A DNA stretch of 35,170 nt from assembly GCA_002869335.1 (NCBI GenBank), contig PKTE01000353.1:1-35170 (forward strand), written 5' to 3'. This document shows positions 27,261 through 35,170 of this stretch, in pieces. Both the position numbers and the translations under genes were made by a program. Under the pieces are notes generated by a model. The model had not been told where the DNA came from. It saw only the letters and a program-made list of their open reading frames with translations, and did not search any database. Within the stretch, counting starts at the first letter, position 1, and each line of letters opens with the position of its first letter. Origin of the DNA: Salinivirgaceae bacterium. GTDB lineage: Bacteria; Bacteroidota; Bacteroidia; Bacteroidales; Salinivirgaceae.

Positions 27261-28685
27261 TTAAGAATTGGCTGCGTCTTCTCTCTCTTTATTCAAATGT
27301 TCAATAATAGCATCTTTATTGCCAATTTTCTGTTTCTTTAAATCACTAAGCTTAACTCTCATGTTATCTTTTGGCTTAGCATTGTCTGCACCCATGCCAA
27401 TTGCTTTATATAGGTTGGCATCCTGAAGGCTGATCATTCCTTTTGCTGTCTGTTCGTTCTCTGCTTTTACCTTTTCTTTATATTTCTTGGACATCTTTCG
27501 GTAGGTTTGGTAAGCCAATTTAGCTCCACTCATTACAAGTTGAATAATGCTAATGGCCCCAGCAATAGCAGCTCCAATTCCCATTGTAGCAACTCCAGCC
27601 AAAGTCATAATGGCTGAAGCCATTGACATAACAGCATCAGTAGCAGTAGCCGCTGCCATGGCAATGCGTATGTTTTGAATGCCACTTATGTTTTCTTTTG
27701 CTTTTTTCTCATCTTCAGTTCTAGCTGGTTTGGAATTTTTTACCAGCTTTTTATTGTCGCTACTTTTAAATATCTTGGAAATTGCAGTTTTAATAGTGAA
27801 TGGACCAGTTATTAATGTTGTAACTGCTAAAAACTTTGAAAATACGCCAGGTGGTTTAACGTTTTTACTCGCCAACGCCATTTTCCAGTTGCGGTCTTTC
27901 AGGAATGAAAACAGGCTCCAAATAAATGATCCAGATTTGATAATATATGCAATGGCATCTTTTTTATCTTTTAACCATTTAACTCCTTTTTTGATCCCTG
28001 AACCAATGGCTGAAACTCCTTTTGAAATGCCTTTGCCTATCTTTTTAACCCCTTTTTTTATCGCTCCCCCAACTTTTTTAGCACCCTTTTTTATTTTACT
28101 CCATAAACTTCTTTGTACGGGTTGAGAGCTGTCATTGCTTTTTAGTTGTGTAGATTTTGCCTTTTCATTTACTACTTGTCCTTTAGCTGCCATGGCTCCT
28201 TTTTGATCCGCCTCTTTTTCTAAAGAAGCATCATCGTTGATGGCATATCCTTTTGCCTGAGTGGTAGGTTTTACCTTACCGGCTCGTTGCTGTTCTACGT
28301 GCGTTAGCTCATGACCGATAAGCGCTTGGCCGGATTGTGACTCAGGGTTGTATTTACCTGGAGCGAAATGTATATTGTTTCCTTGCGTAAATGCTTGTGC
28401 TTTAAGTTGTGATGCTTTTGAAGAATTTGGGTGAACTTTTACGTTAGAGAAGTCAGCGCCAAAAGAATTCTCCATCTTCTTTTGTACTTTACCTGGAAGT
28501 GCCGAACCATTACCTTCTGACTTTTTTTGCGCAGGTGGTGCAATTGTTTTTCCCAAATATAAACCATCGCCTTTTTTCTGGTTTACTAAAGGTTGTTTAC
28601 CTGGAGGAGCAATGGATTTTCCCCATTTTCCTTGTAAAACATTGCTGCTTTTAGACTCAGCTCCTTTTCTGGTTTTAGTAGGCAT
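27261..28685 (-). CDS. DUF4157 (eCIS core domain) protein; candidate cargo/effector
   Basis: 'VQKKMENSFGADFSNVKVHPNSSKASQLKAQAFTQGNNIHFAPGKYNPESQSGQALIGHELTHVEQQRAG' with HELTH (HExxH); C-terminal cationic GxxKKG repeats and Ala/Gly/Met-rich hydrophobic region. Confidence 0.9.
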   Translation of the reverse strand: MPTKTRKGAESKSSNVLQGKWGKSIAPPGKQPLVNQKKGDGLYLGKTIAPPAQKKSEGNGSALPGKVQKKMENSFGADFSNVKVHPNSSKASQLKAQAFTQGNNIHFAPGKYNPESQSGQALIGHELTHVEQQRAGKVKPTTQAKGYAINDDASLEKEADQKGAMAAKGQVVNEKAKSTQLKSNDSSQPVQRSLWSKIKKGAKKVGGAIKKGVKKIGKGISKGVSAIGSGIKKGVKWLKDKKDAIAYIIKSGSFIWSLFSFLKDRNWKMALASKNVKPPGVFSKFLAVTTLITGPFTIKTAISKIFKSSDNKKLVKNSKPARTEDEKKAKENISGIQNIRIAMAAATATDAVMSMASAIMTLAGVATMGIGAAIAGAISIIQLVMSGAKLAYQTYRKMSKKYKEKVKAENEQTAKGMISLQDANLYKAIGMGADNAKPKDNMRVKLSDLKKQKIGNKDAIIEHLNKEREDAANS

Positions 28686-28720
28686 AGTTATTATTTTTGG
28701 GGGTTAGAATTGTATGATTA

Positions 28721-29023
28721 TTATTCTTTCTTAGCTTGTGCTTCTTCCTCTTCTTCTTGCATTTGGATCTCTTTACCTTGTGCTGGTTCTTCTTCCTCTT
28801 CCTGTAACTGAATGTTTTTTCCTTGTGCAGGAGTCTCCTCTTCTTCTGCTTGTAATTGAATATCTTTACCTTGCATTTGTTCCTCTTCTTCTGGAGCTTT
28901 TTGAGCAGTTTCTTGTTTCATTTGCAACCCTGAAGGTGGGTCCATACTGATTCCGTTTTTCCCAATATTTTCTGAAGATGGAGTTCTTTGTCCGGATTCT
29001 TGCGATTTCTGATTTGATTTCAT
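28721..29023 (-). CDS. Acidic Gln/Glu-rich repeat protein of eCIS cargo module
   Basis: 100 aa with three tandem units of the form (A)QGK(D/N/E)IQ(L/M)QxEEEE(E). Confidence 0.75.
   Translation of the reverse strand: MKSNQKSQESGQRTPSSENIGKNGISMDPPSGLQMKQETAQKAPEEEEQMQGKDIQLQAEEEETPAQGKNIQLQEEEEEPAQGKEIQMQEEEEEAQAKKE
28738..28885 (-). repeat. Three imperfect ~51-54-nt tandem coding repeats
   Basis: Repeated pattern ttcttcctcttc...tgcatttggatctctttaccttgtgc visible directly; encodes the QGKxIQxQEEEEE units. Confidence 0.75.
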
Positions 29024-29176
29024 AATCTTGAAGTGATAATTGTTAAGTTGATCAGTTAGAGAATCAATGCATGTTATTACTCATTAAAAGTACGAAAAAT
29101 ATCTAATAGTTTTACCATATGTATGATACTTAACCTTAATTTATTACTTTTATAAATCATTTCCAGTCATTATTTT

Positions 29177-31006
29177 ATGAAGCGAATAGCCTGGTTAATA
29201 TTATTCCTTTTTTCACTTCAAAGTTTATTTTCACAAGAGGTTGATACCGTAATTGGGCAACGATTTGTAGAAAAGGAGCGAGAAGTGACTGTTTTTAAGA
29301 AAAAACCAGACAATTTTCTTGGGAAAGTGTTATATCATCTTACTCCGGTGAAAAAGAAGATCTCTTATAAAAAAGAGACTGTGTACGAGCCTGTTCCAGA
29401 CACACAATATATTGTTAAAGAAGCACCAAAAGTTATTGATGATAATCTATTTCAGAAGACATATAGCACACATATGTTAGAGAGCGAGCAGGTTTCATCA
29501 GGAAATGGAAGTTTGTCTGAAGAGCAGTGGGATAATAAGGAGGGAATTGTATACTTGCCTCCTGTTGAAACAAAGCTTAGTTTATCAAAAATAGTTTATG
29601 GTTTTCATCCTTACTGGTTAGGCTCGGCTTATAAGAGTTATTATTATTCACTTTTAAGTCGCGTAGGATATTTTTCCTATGAAATTGACGGTAATGGAAA
29701 TAACATTAACGGTTTCCCTAACTGGGATCATAGTGAGATTTTTAATTTGGCAAAAAAACACGATACTAAAATAGATATCGTGATTACTTGCTTTGGAGTA
29801 GAACATACTACCAGGTTTTTAAATAATCCAGCAGCTCAAAATAAAGTCATTCAAAGCGTATTAGCCCTTTTGAAAGAAAAGGGTGATGGAATAAATATTG
29901 ATTTTGAAGGTATGTCAGCCTCTGTGTCTGGTCAGTTTAATCAATTTGTTTTGCAGTTGGCAACCGAAATGAAGCAAGCAAACTCATCTCATAAATTGTC
30001 GATTTGCATTCCAGCTATTGATTGGAATGGGGTTTTCAGTTTGAATCCAATAAAAGATACTGTTGATTATTTCATAATGATGGGTTACGATTTCAGTGGG
30101 CAGAACAGCACTTTGGCGACTCCCAATGCACCATTGAATAATTCATTTGGCAAATATAATGTTGCAACTAGTGTAAATGATTGGCTCGGAAGAGGATTGC
30201 CCCAGAATAAATTCATATTGGGAGTGCCTTATTATGGGCACGTATGGGAGACTGAAATGAGCACAATACCATCAAATGTAAAGCAATATAAGGGGTCGCA
30301 AAAGTTTAGGAAAATTATTTCTGATTTTGGTGATCATTACAAATTATATTATGATAGTACATACTCAGCTTCGTATGTAATATACAGATCGGGGGAGAAT
30401 TGGACGCAATGCTGGTTTGATGGTCCGCATAGTATAAGGCAAAAATACAGGTTTGTTAAAAAGTCAAAGCTGGCTGGAGTCAGCATTTGGGCCTTAGGTT
30501 ATGATAATGGCTTTACCATGTTGTGGGATCAAATTCGGGATGAGTTTACCTATGATCCTAGTAAGGAAAAACTTGAAAATGAGAAGCGTAAACAATCAGC
30601 GTTACAGGCATTAGCGAAGCAACTTGATGAGAAAGTTGAACATAAGGATGAATATCCTGGGAGTAATCCAGCTAAAGTCGAAGATGCTCAAGAAAACACC
30701 ACTGAATCTTTTGCGGAAATTTTATCATTGGCTATGTTGCTTCTAACATTGTTTGGAGTAATAGGCTTTATTTTATCTCTTTTTGATTATAACGTTCGCG
30801 AAGTGCTATTTTCAGATAATTTCAGGGTAGTTTTATATTTCTTGCTGGTTTTTCTATTATTTCAGATTTTATTAAGACTATTTAATTTCCTTGATGATAT
30901 TGATATTTTGTTTATAATTGGGATCACTGTTGGAGTAGGAGTTACTCTGCTTGTTTTGAAGGTTGTGAAGAAGAATAATACGTATAATAAGAAATTAACG
31001 CCGTAG
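29177..31006 (+). CDS. GH18-like (chitinase-family) protein with C-terminal TM helices
   Basis: Signal peptide; 'GDGINIDFEGMS' (GH18 DGxxxDxE), 'DYFIMMGYDFSG', 'KFILGVPYYGHVWE', 'GVSIWALGYDNGFTMLWD'; about three hydrophobic C-terminal segments. Confidence 0.87.
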   Translation: MKRIAWLILFLFSLQSLFSQEVDTVIGQRFVEKEREVTVFKKKPDNFLGKVLYHLTPVKKKISYKKETVYEPVPDTQYIVKEAPKVIDDNLFQKTYSTHMLESEQVSSGNGSLSEEQWDNKEGIVYLPPVETKLSLSKIVYGFHPYWLGSAYKSYYYSLLSRVGYFSYEIDGNGNNINGFPNWDHSEIFNLAKKHDTKIDIVITCFGVEHTTRFLNNPAAQNKVIQSVLALLKEKGDGINIDFEGMSASVSGQFNQFVLQLATEMKQANSSHKLSICIPAIDWNGVFSLNPIKDTVDYFIMMGYDFSGQNSTLATPNAPLNNSFGKYNVATSVNDWLGRGLPQNKFILGVPYYGHVWETEMSTIPSNVKQYKGSQKFRKIISDFGDHYKLYYDSTYSASYVIYRSGENWTQCWFDGPHSIRQKYRFVKKSKLAGVSIWALGYDNGFTMLWDQIRDEFTYDPSKEKLENEKRKQSALQALAKQLDEKVEHKDEYPGSNPAKVEDAQENTTESFAEILSLAMLLLTLFGVIGFILSLFDYNVREVLFSDNFRVVLYFLLVFLLFQILLRLFNFLDDIDILFIIGITVGVGVTLLVLKVVKKNNTYNKKLTP

Positions 31007-31012
31007 AGGGAA

Positions 31013-32266
31013 ATGATATTTGAGAATAGACATTTTGTGTTATACAATAATTTGGGGGATAGTGAATTCATTCGAGAGCAAAAATTGAATACGCTAAATG
31101 GTTCTGTTTTAACAATTACAAGGCTTGAAAACTATGTTGATTCCTACGAAAGAATATTTGCTCTAATACAAAAGCAATTTGAACTCTTTTTTGAACGGTT
31201 TTATTATAAAAATCCAACGGAAGCCATGCATGAGGCAATTATTCATATTGCGCGGCAGATTCATTTAGAAGCCATGCATGATGAATTGTTGTATAACTCC
31301 CATTTTAGCATCATCGTTATTTTGTTTCGAGAGCATGAAATGTTTGCCGGACAAATCGGTGATTTATCATTAAGTGAGATCAATATAAACTCGGCTGATA
31401 AAGTTGCAACGCGCTTATTGCCCGAGCAGGAATACAGTAACAAGCACCTTTCTACAGATAACTTTCACGATCTTGATATTAGCGTTTTTCGCAGCACTCC
31501 TCAATCAAACGAATTGTATTTTATTACTGAGAAAGGTGTGATTGAAGATGAAACAAAGCTAGACTTGATTGATGATATTGATTTTCTCGATAAAGATATT
31601 GACTCACGAATCATTGACGAACAATTGCATCATATACCTTATGCATTAATTCGAACAAAAGAATTGATTGCATATCAGCACGATGCTGACACTGGTATTT
31701 TTGGTAAGTTGTTTAGCCTAAGTTATTTTCAAGAGATACCAAAGCTGCACATTTGGATATTGGGAATTACAGTGGCTCTGATTATTGCTGTGATAGCGAT
31801 TTTTAATCCAATTGAGAAGATTCACAATATGGAGAACAAATTACTTAAGGAGGGAGAGGTGTTGGTTGAAGATGAATTTAAGAAAATAGAATCAGAAGTG
31901 AAGGGTGCTGACTCGGTTAAAGAATTAAAATCAGACACATCAAAGACAGTTGTTTTGACAACAATAAAGCAACCGTTATATGCTTCATATAAGGTTCGTA
32001 AAGGTGAGAATTTGTATAGAATTAGTAAAAACTTTAACATTAGCCTGGATGAATTAAGTCAGTTAAATAACCTGGAAAAATATCTAATTCATCCTAATCA
32101 AATTATAAAAGTTCCTATTCGCACCATACATATTGTACAGAATGGCGAGACAATAAATAGTATTGCACAAAAATATCGTATAGCGCAGGAAAAGATATTG
32201 TTTTGTAATCAAATGGCTGAAAGCCAATTAGCTTCCGGAATGAAATTGTATATAGCCAATGAATAG
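31013..32266 (+). CDS. PP2C-like (probably degenerate) domain + TM + LysM repeats
   Basis: N-term ~220 aa with weak PP2C-like layout ('HFSIIVILFREHEMFAGQIGDLSLSEI'); TM 'LHIWILGITVALIIAVIAIF'; LysM 'YKVRKGENLYRISKNFNISLDELSQLNNLEKYLIHPNQIIKVP' and 'HIVQNGETINSIAQKYRIAQEKILFCN'. Confidence 0.65.
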   Translation: MIFENRHFVLYNNLGDSEFIREQKLNTLNGSVLTITRLENYVDSYERIFALIQKQFELFFERFYYKNPTEAMHEAIIHIARQIHLEAMHDELLYNSHFSIIVILFREHEMFAGQIGDLSLSEININSADKVATRLLPEQEYSNKHLSTDNFHDLDISVFRSTPQSNELYFITEKGVIEDETKLDLIDDIDFLDKDIDSRIIDEQLHHIPYALIRTKELIAYQHDADTGIFGKLFSLSYFQEIPKLHIWILGITVALIIAVIAIFNPIEKIHNMENKLLKEGEVLVEDEFKKIESEVKGADSVKELKSDTSKTVVLTTIKQPLYASYKVRKGENLYRISKNFNISLDELSQLNNLEKYLIHPNQIIKVPIRTIHIVQNGETINSIAQKYRIAQEKILFCNQMAESQLASGMKLYIANE

Positions 32267-33251
32267 AGGAATACTTGTCGGATTAGTTTTAATAGCCTTA
32301 TTTCTAGCTAGTTGTAACTATCTTTCTGAAAATAAGAATTTAGTTAAAGCCAATCAATTGTTTAAAAAGAAGGACTATGAAAATGCTATTGCTTTATACG
32401 ATCAGGTTTTGGCAATTGACACATTAAACAGCACTGCACTCTACAATAAAGCGCTCTCATTTGAAGCAATTGGAAAACATTTGGAAGCTATTCAGGTTGC
32501 AACTTTTTTAATGAAACATTACCCGGAAGACCCACGTTATCGTTATGTTAGGGCAAACAATAGCTACTTGATAAAAAACTTTGAAAGTGCAAAAAGTGAT
32601 CTGACATTTTTACTTGCAGGGCAAAATGATTTGGACAAGAATACTTTGTATTTGTATAGAGGGCTGTGTTTTTATGGATTAGAATATTACATTCAGGCCA
32701 TTCAGGATTTTAGTAAGGTAGATTTGGAATCTGCTGAATCGACCAAAGCCTTATTTTTCAGGGGGCGATCATATGAGTTTCTTAACTCGTGTGATTTTGC
32801 CATACGAAGCTATGAGAAAGCCATTGAATATGGGCATGTTCATGATAAAGTTTATTACAGACTTGGAGTTTGCTATGAGCAATTAAAGGAAACTCAAAGA
32901 GCACTTTATTATTACAATATTGCTGTAAGGAAAAATCCTGCCAATGGCCCGGCTTATTTAAGACGGGGTTTTATTCATTTTAAAAAGGCCATGTATAATC
33001 AGGCAATTCAGAATTATTCCAAAGCAATAGAAGTAGATAGTGTAAATAGACCTGAAGCCTTAAAAGGCAGGTGCTCCAGTTTTTTAGTTATTGATAGTTT
33101 AGTGGCTGCAGAGCGTGATTTGAGCTCTTTGAATGAGCTAATACCCGAAGATTTATTTGTAATGTCACTTAATCAAATTATCAATCAAATGAAAACTAAA
33201 AAAGAATATAATAAAGACACTTTGTTTCAGGTGATTTATGATAATCTCTAA
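32259..33251 (+). CDS. TPR-repeat lipoprotein
   Basis: Lipobox 'LFLASC'; multiple TPRs ('YENAIALYDQVLAIDTLNSTALYNKALSFEAIGKHLEAI...'). Overlaps the preceding gene by 8 nt. Confidence 0.9.
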   Translation: MNRGILVGLVLIALFLASCNYLSENKNLVKANQLFKKKDYENAIALYDQVLAIDTLNSTALYNKALSFEAIGKHLEAIQVATFLMKHYPEDPRYRYVRANNSYLIKNFESAKSDLTFLLAGQNDLDKNTLYLYRGLCFYGLEYYIQAIQDFSKVDLESAESTKALFFRGRSYEFLNSCDFAIRSYEKAIEYGHVHDKVYYRLGVCYEQLKETQRALYYYNIAVRKNPANGPAYLRRGFIHFKKAMYNQAIQNYSKAIEVDSVNRPEALKGRCSSFLVIDSLVAAERDLSSLNELIPEDLFVMSLNQIINQMKTKKEYNKDTLFQVIYDNL

Positions 33252-33253
33252 TT

Positions 33254-33910
33254 TTAGTAAAGATCTTCTAATTCCTTAATATTTGATAGCCATAGTCCAA
33301 GCTGACTTTTTTGCTGAGGGAATTCATTTATAAAATTTTCAATTGCTGCTTTTAGCTCAACTCGCTCCTTGTTGTATTTTCTATAAATTGCTTCAAGAAA
33401 GTTGAGAATGTCTATTGAATTTTCGGTGTGCTCTTTTAAGTAGTTTCTGAGAATTAAAATACAATGGTTAAAATCAGGCAATGTTTTATGAATTCTGAAG
33501 GATTGCACTATTCCTTTGATAAAGATTTCTGTTGTAAATAATGTGTTTAGATACTCGTAATTATTGGAGTGTAATAATTGAGCAATTATGTGTCTGGCCA
33601 ATAGGTTTTTAAGCTCTTCTGTAACGGCACCTTCTATGAGTTGAATTAGCTGCGTTTCGGATAAATTTTCAGGTATGGCTAATATCATAGCCATCATTCT
33701 GGCTTCTCTTGTGTTTTTAGTAATTAGCTCAATTGCTACATCGTTATTCGGTTCATATTTGGCAGCTAGTTCTTTTAATTGAGGATACATAATTCCAAAA
33801 CCCGGCAATTCATTTCCCTGATATTTCTTAATAGCGTCAGCCGAGTCTCCATTGGCATTAGTAAATAAATAGCGAAGTATTTGTTGTGCAGTTTCTTTAT
33901 GTGTATTCAT
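33254..33910 (-). CDS. AlkD-like HEAT-repeat (DNA alkylation repair family) protein
   Basis: 'GNELPGFGIMYPQLKELAAKYEPNNDVAIELITKNTREARMMAMILAIPENL' resembles AlkD family; ATG at 33910 preferred to TTG at 33922. Confidence 0.65.
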   Translation of the reverse strand: MNTHKETAQQILRYLFTNANGDSADAIKKYQGNELPGFGIMYPQLKELAAKYEPNNDVAIELITKNTREARMMAMILAIPENLSETQLIQLIEGAVTEELKNLLARHIIAQLLHSNNYEYLNTLFTTEIFIKGIVQSFRIHKTLPDFNHCILILRNYLKEHTENSIDILNFLEAIYRKYNKERVELKAAIENFINEFPQQKSQLGLWLSNIKELEDLY

Positions 33911-33918
33911 TCGAATGA

Positions 33919-35170
33919 TCAAAGGTTGTCTTCTGAAATGACGTTTTTATAATGTTCGTAGCGGTTAAATATCTCTTTTACATAATCAAACGGTTCTTGT
34001 CCCCTGCAATAACCATATTTTACAACGGGGTCGAGGTAATATTTTGGATCTGATTTCCATAAAAGCATACTATCCACTTGTGTATCCCAAATATTAGGGT
34101 TTTTACCATATTTTTCAGCCAGTCTGCGAGCATCCCTCACATGTCCTAAACCTACATTATATGATGCCAATACGAATTTTTTCCGTTCAATTGAATCCGT
34201 AATATCTTGTTCTAATAATCTGTCCAGATAGTCAATAAATCGGCAGCCTGCTCGTATTTGCATTTCAGGTGACGATGCTCTGTTTACACCAAAATAGTTA
34301 GCTGTTCCGGGCATCAATTGCATAATGCCAAATGCTCCTGCCCAGCTTGTTACTCTTGGGTTGAAGCGAGATTCCTGGTAAATCATTGATGCTATTAAAC
34401 GCCAGTCGTATTCAGGAATTTTACTGTATTTTTTAATGGTTTCGTCAAATGGAGAAATTTTTCCTCCACTAATTGACATGTATTGACTTTTTATGCGGTC
34501 AGAAGCTTTTTTACTTTTAAAATATCTGTTGTATAGCAAGGCATACATGGGACCACCTTTGAATGTGTAGACCCAGGAATTAAGTTTTGATAAAAACTGA
34601 TCGGCATCTTTTGCAACAGCCCATGCCATACGTTGTGGGAAACTTACTGGTGTGGCAATATCAATTTGAGGGTAATAAGTTTGATTTAGTCGGGCAACAT
34701 TTTCATCAGCTACAGTGTAGCTAATTTCGCCTTTGGCCACAAGACGTATGAGTTGCTCAACATCGTGGTTTTCCACCTCAATCATATCGATGTTGGCTCC
34801 AATTTCGTCGCTAAGGTTTTTTAAACGATCAGCAAATGCTGATTTACTTTGTACGTGTACTTTACGGTTAGCTAAATCAAGCTGGTTGCGGATGAGATAG
34901 GAATCAATTTCTTTTTTAGACATTTGCTCCCATCCGGCTGGTTTTTTTTGAATTAAAACCTGACGCGTTTGACCGTACGCGGCAGCAAAACTAACTTTTT
35001 CTGCACGATCTTTTGTAACAGCCAAATTAATTGCCAGTACATCACACTCGTGGTTGTTGAGTTTTTCAAATGCCGTTTCAATATCGTTATTGATTATAAT
35101 ACGTAATTCTACACCTAAATAATTGGCGAAAAGTGTAAGCATGTCATATTGAAAACCCATGGGTCGACCA
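33919..35170 (-). CDS. MltF-like lytic transglycosylase (SBP_bac_3 + SLT), 5' end off window
   Basis: SBP-like N-part ('CDVLAINLAVTKDRAEKVSFAAAYGQTRQVLIQK'), SLT domain 'LIASMIYQESRFNPRVTSWAGAFGIMQLMPGTANYFGV...LASYNVGLGHVRDARRLA'; frame stays open past the listed ATG to the window edge. Confidence 0.92.
   Translation of the reverse strand, partial: GRPMGFQYDMLTLFANYLGVELRIIINNDIETAFEKLNNHECDVLAINLAVTKDRAEKVSFAAAYGQTRQVLIQKKPAGWEQMSKKEIDSYLIRNQLDLANRKVHVQSKSAFADRLKNLSDEIGANIDMIEVENHDVEQLIRLVAKGEISYTVADENVARLNQTYYPQIDIATPVSFPQRMAWAVAKDADQFLSKLNSWVYTFKGGPMYALLYNRYFKSKKASDRIKSQYMSISGGKISPFDETIKKYSKIPEYDWRLIASMIYQESRFNPRVTSWAGAFGIMQLMPGTANYFGVNRASSPEMQIRAGCRFIDYLDRLLEQDITDSIERKKFVLASYNVGLGHVRDARRLAEKYGKNPNIWDTQVDSMLLWKSDPKYYLDPVVKYGYCRGQEPFDYVKEIFNRYEHYKNVISEDNL

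Noticed and set aside
27679-28125. Antisense 148-aa ORF opposite the DUF4157 gene
   Set aside because: Mirrors Lys/Ala-rich coding on the opposite strand; no independent coding features.
28738-28885. CRISPR-like array
   Set aside because: Contiguous imperfect tandem coding repeats, no unique spacers or constant direct repeats.
28738-28950. Plus-strand Leu-rich 70-aa ORF
   Set aside because: Antisense translation of the Glu-rich tandem repeats.
29024-29176. Divergent promoter elements (TACTTTTA on both strands)
   Set aside because: Near matches only in an AT-rich region; plausible but not supportable by eye.

Overview
Bacteroidota-type chromosomal window whose centre (about 4.1-29.0 kb) is a near-complete extracellular contractile injection system (eCIS; Afp/PVC-like) locus. 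Plus-strand order: small 2-TM protein, DUF4255/Afp16-like cap protein, unknown beta-rich protein, sheath, two tube paralogs, DUF5908-like 55-aa protein, LysM tube-cap/baseplate protein, VgrG-like spike, PAAR tip, gp25-like protein, baseplate J-like protein, tail-fibre-like protein, a 47-aa phage-tail-associated-type small protein, Pvc12-like baseplate protein, tape-measure protein, AAA+ ATPase. A convergent minus-strand module (acidic repeat protein, DUF4157 'eCIS core domain' protein with cationic/amphipathic and Ala/Gly-rich hydrophobic segments, chaperone-like 164-aa protein) looks like the cargo/effector module. Flanks are ordinary genes: TonB receptor, YfiR-like protein, purine nucleoside phosphorylase, GH18-like protein, degenerate PP2C-like/LysM protein, TPR lipoprotein, AlkD-like protein, MltF-like transglycosylase. 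Most unusual observation: the Pvc12-like gene and the tape-measure gene are interrupted by single in-frame TAA codons (one in Pvc12, two in the tape measure). The frame is preserved across every break and no ATG start lies close downstream of any of them, so the tape measure appears as three same-frame segments (N-domain, middle, C-domain). No CRISPR, rRNA, tRNA or transposase was recognised.
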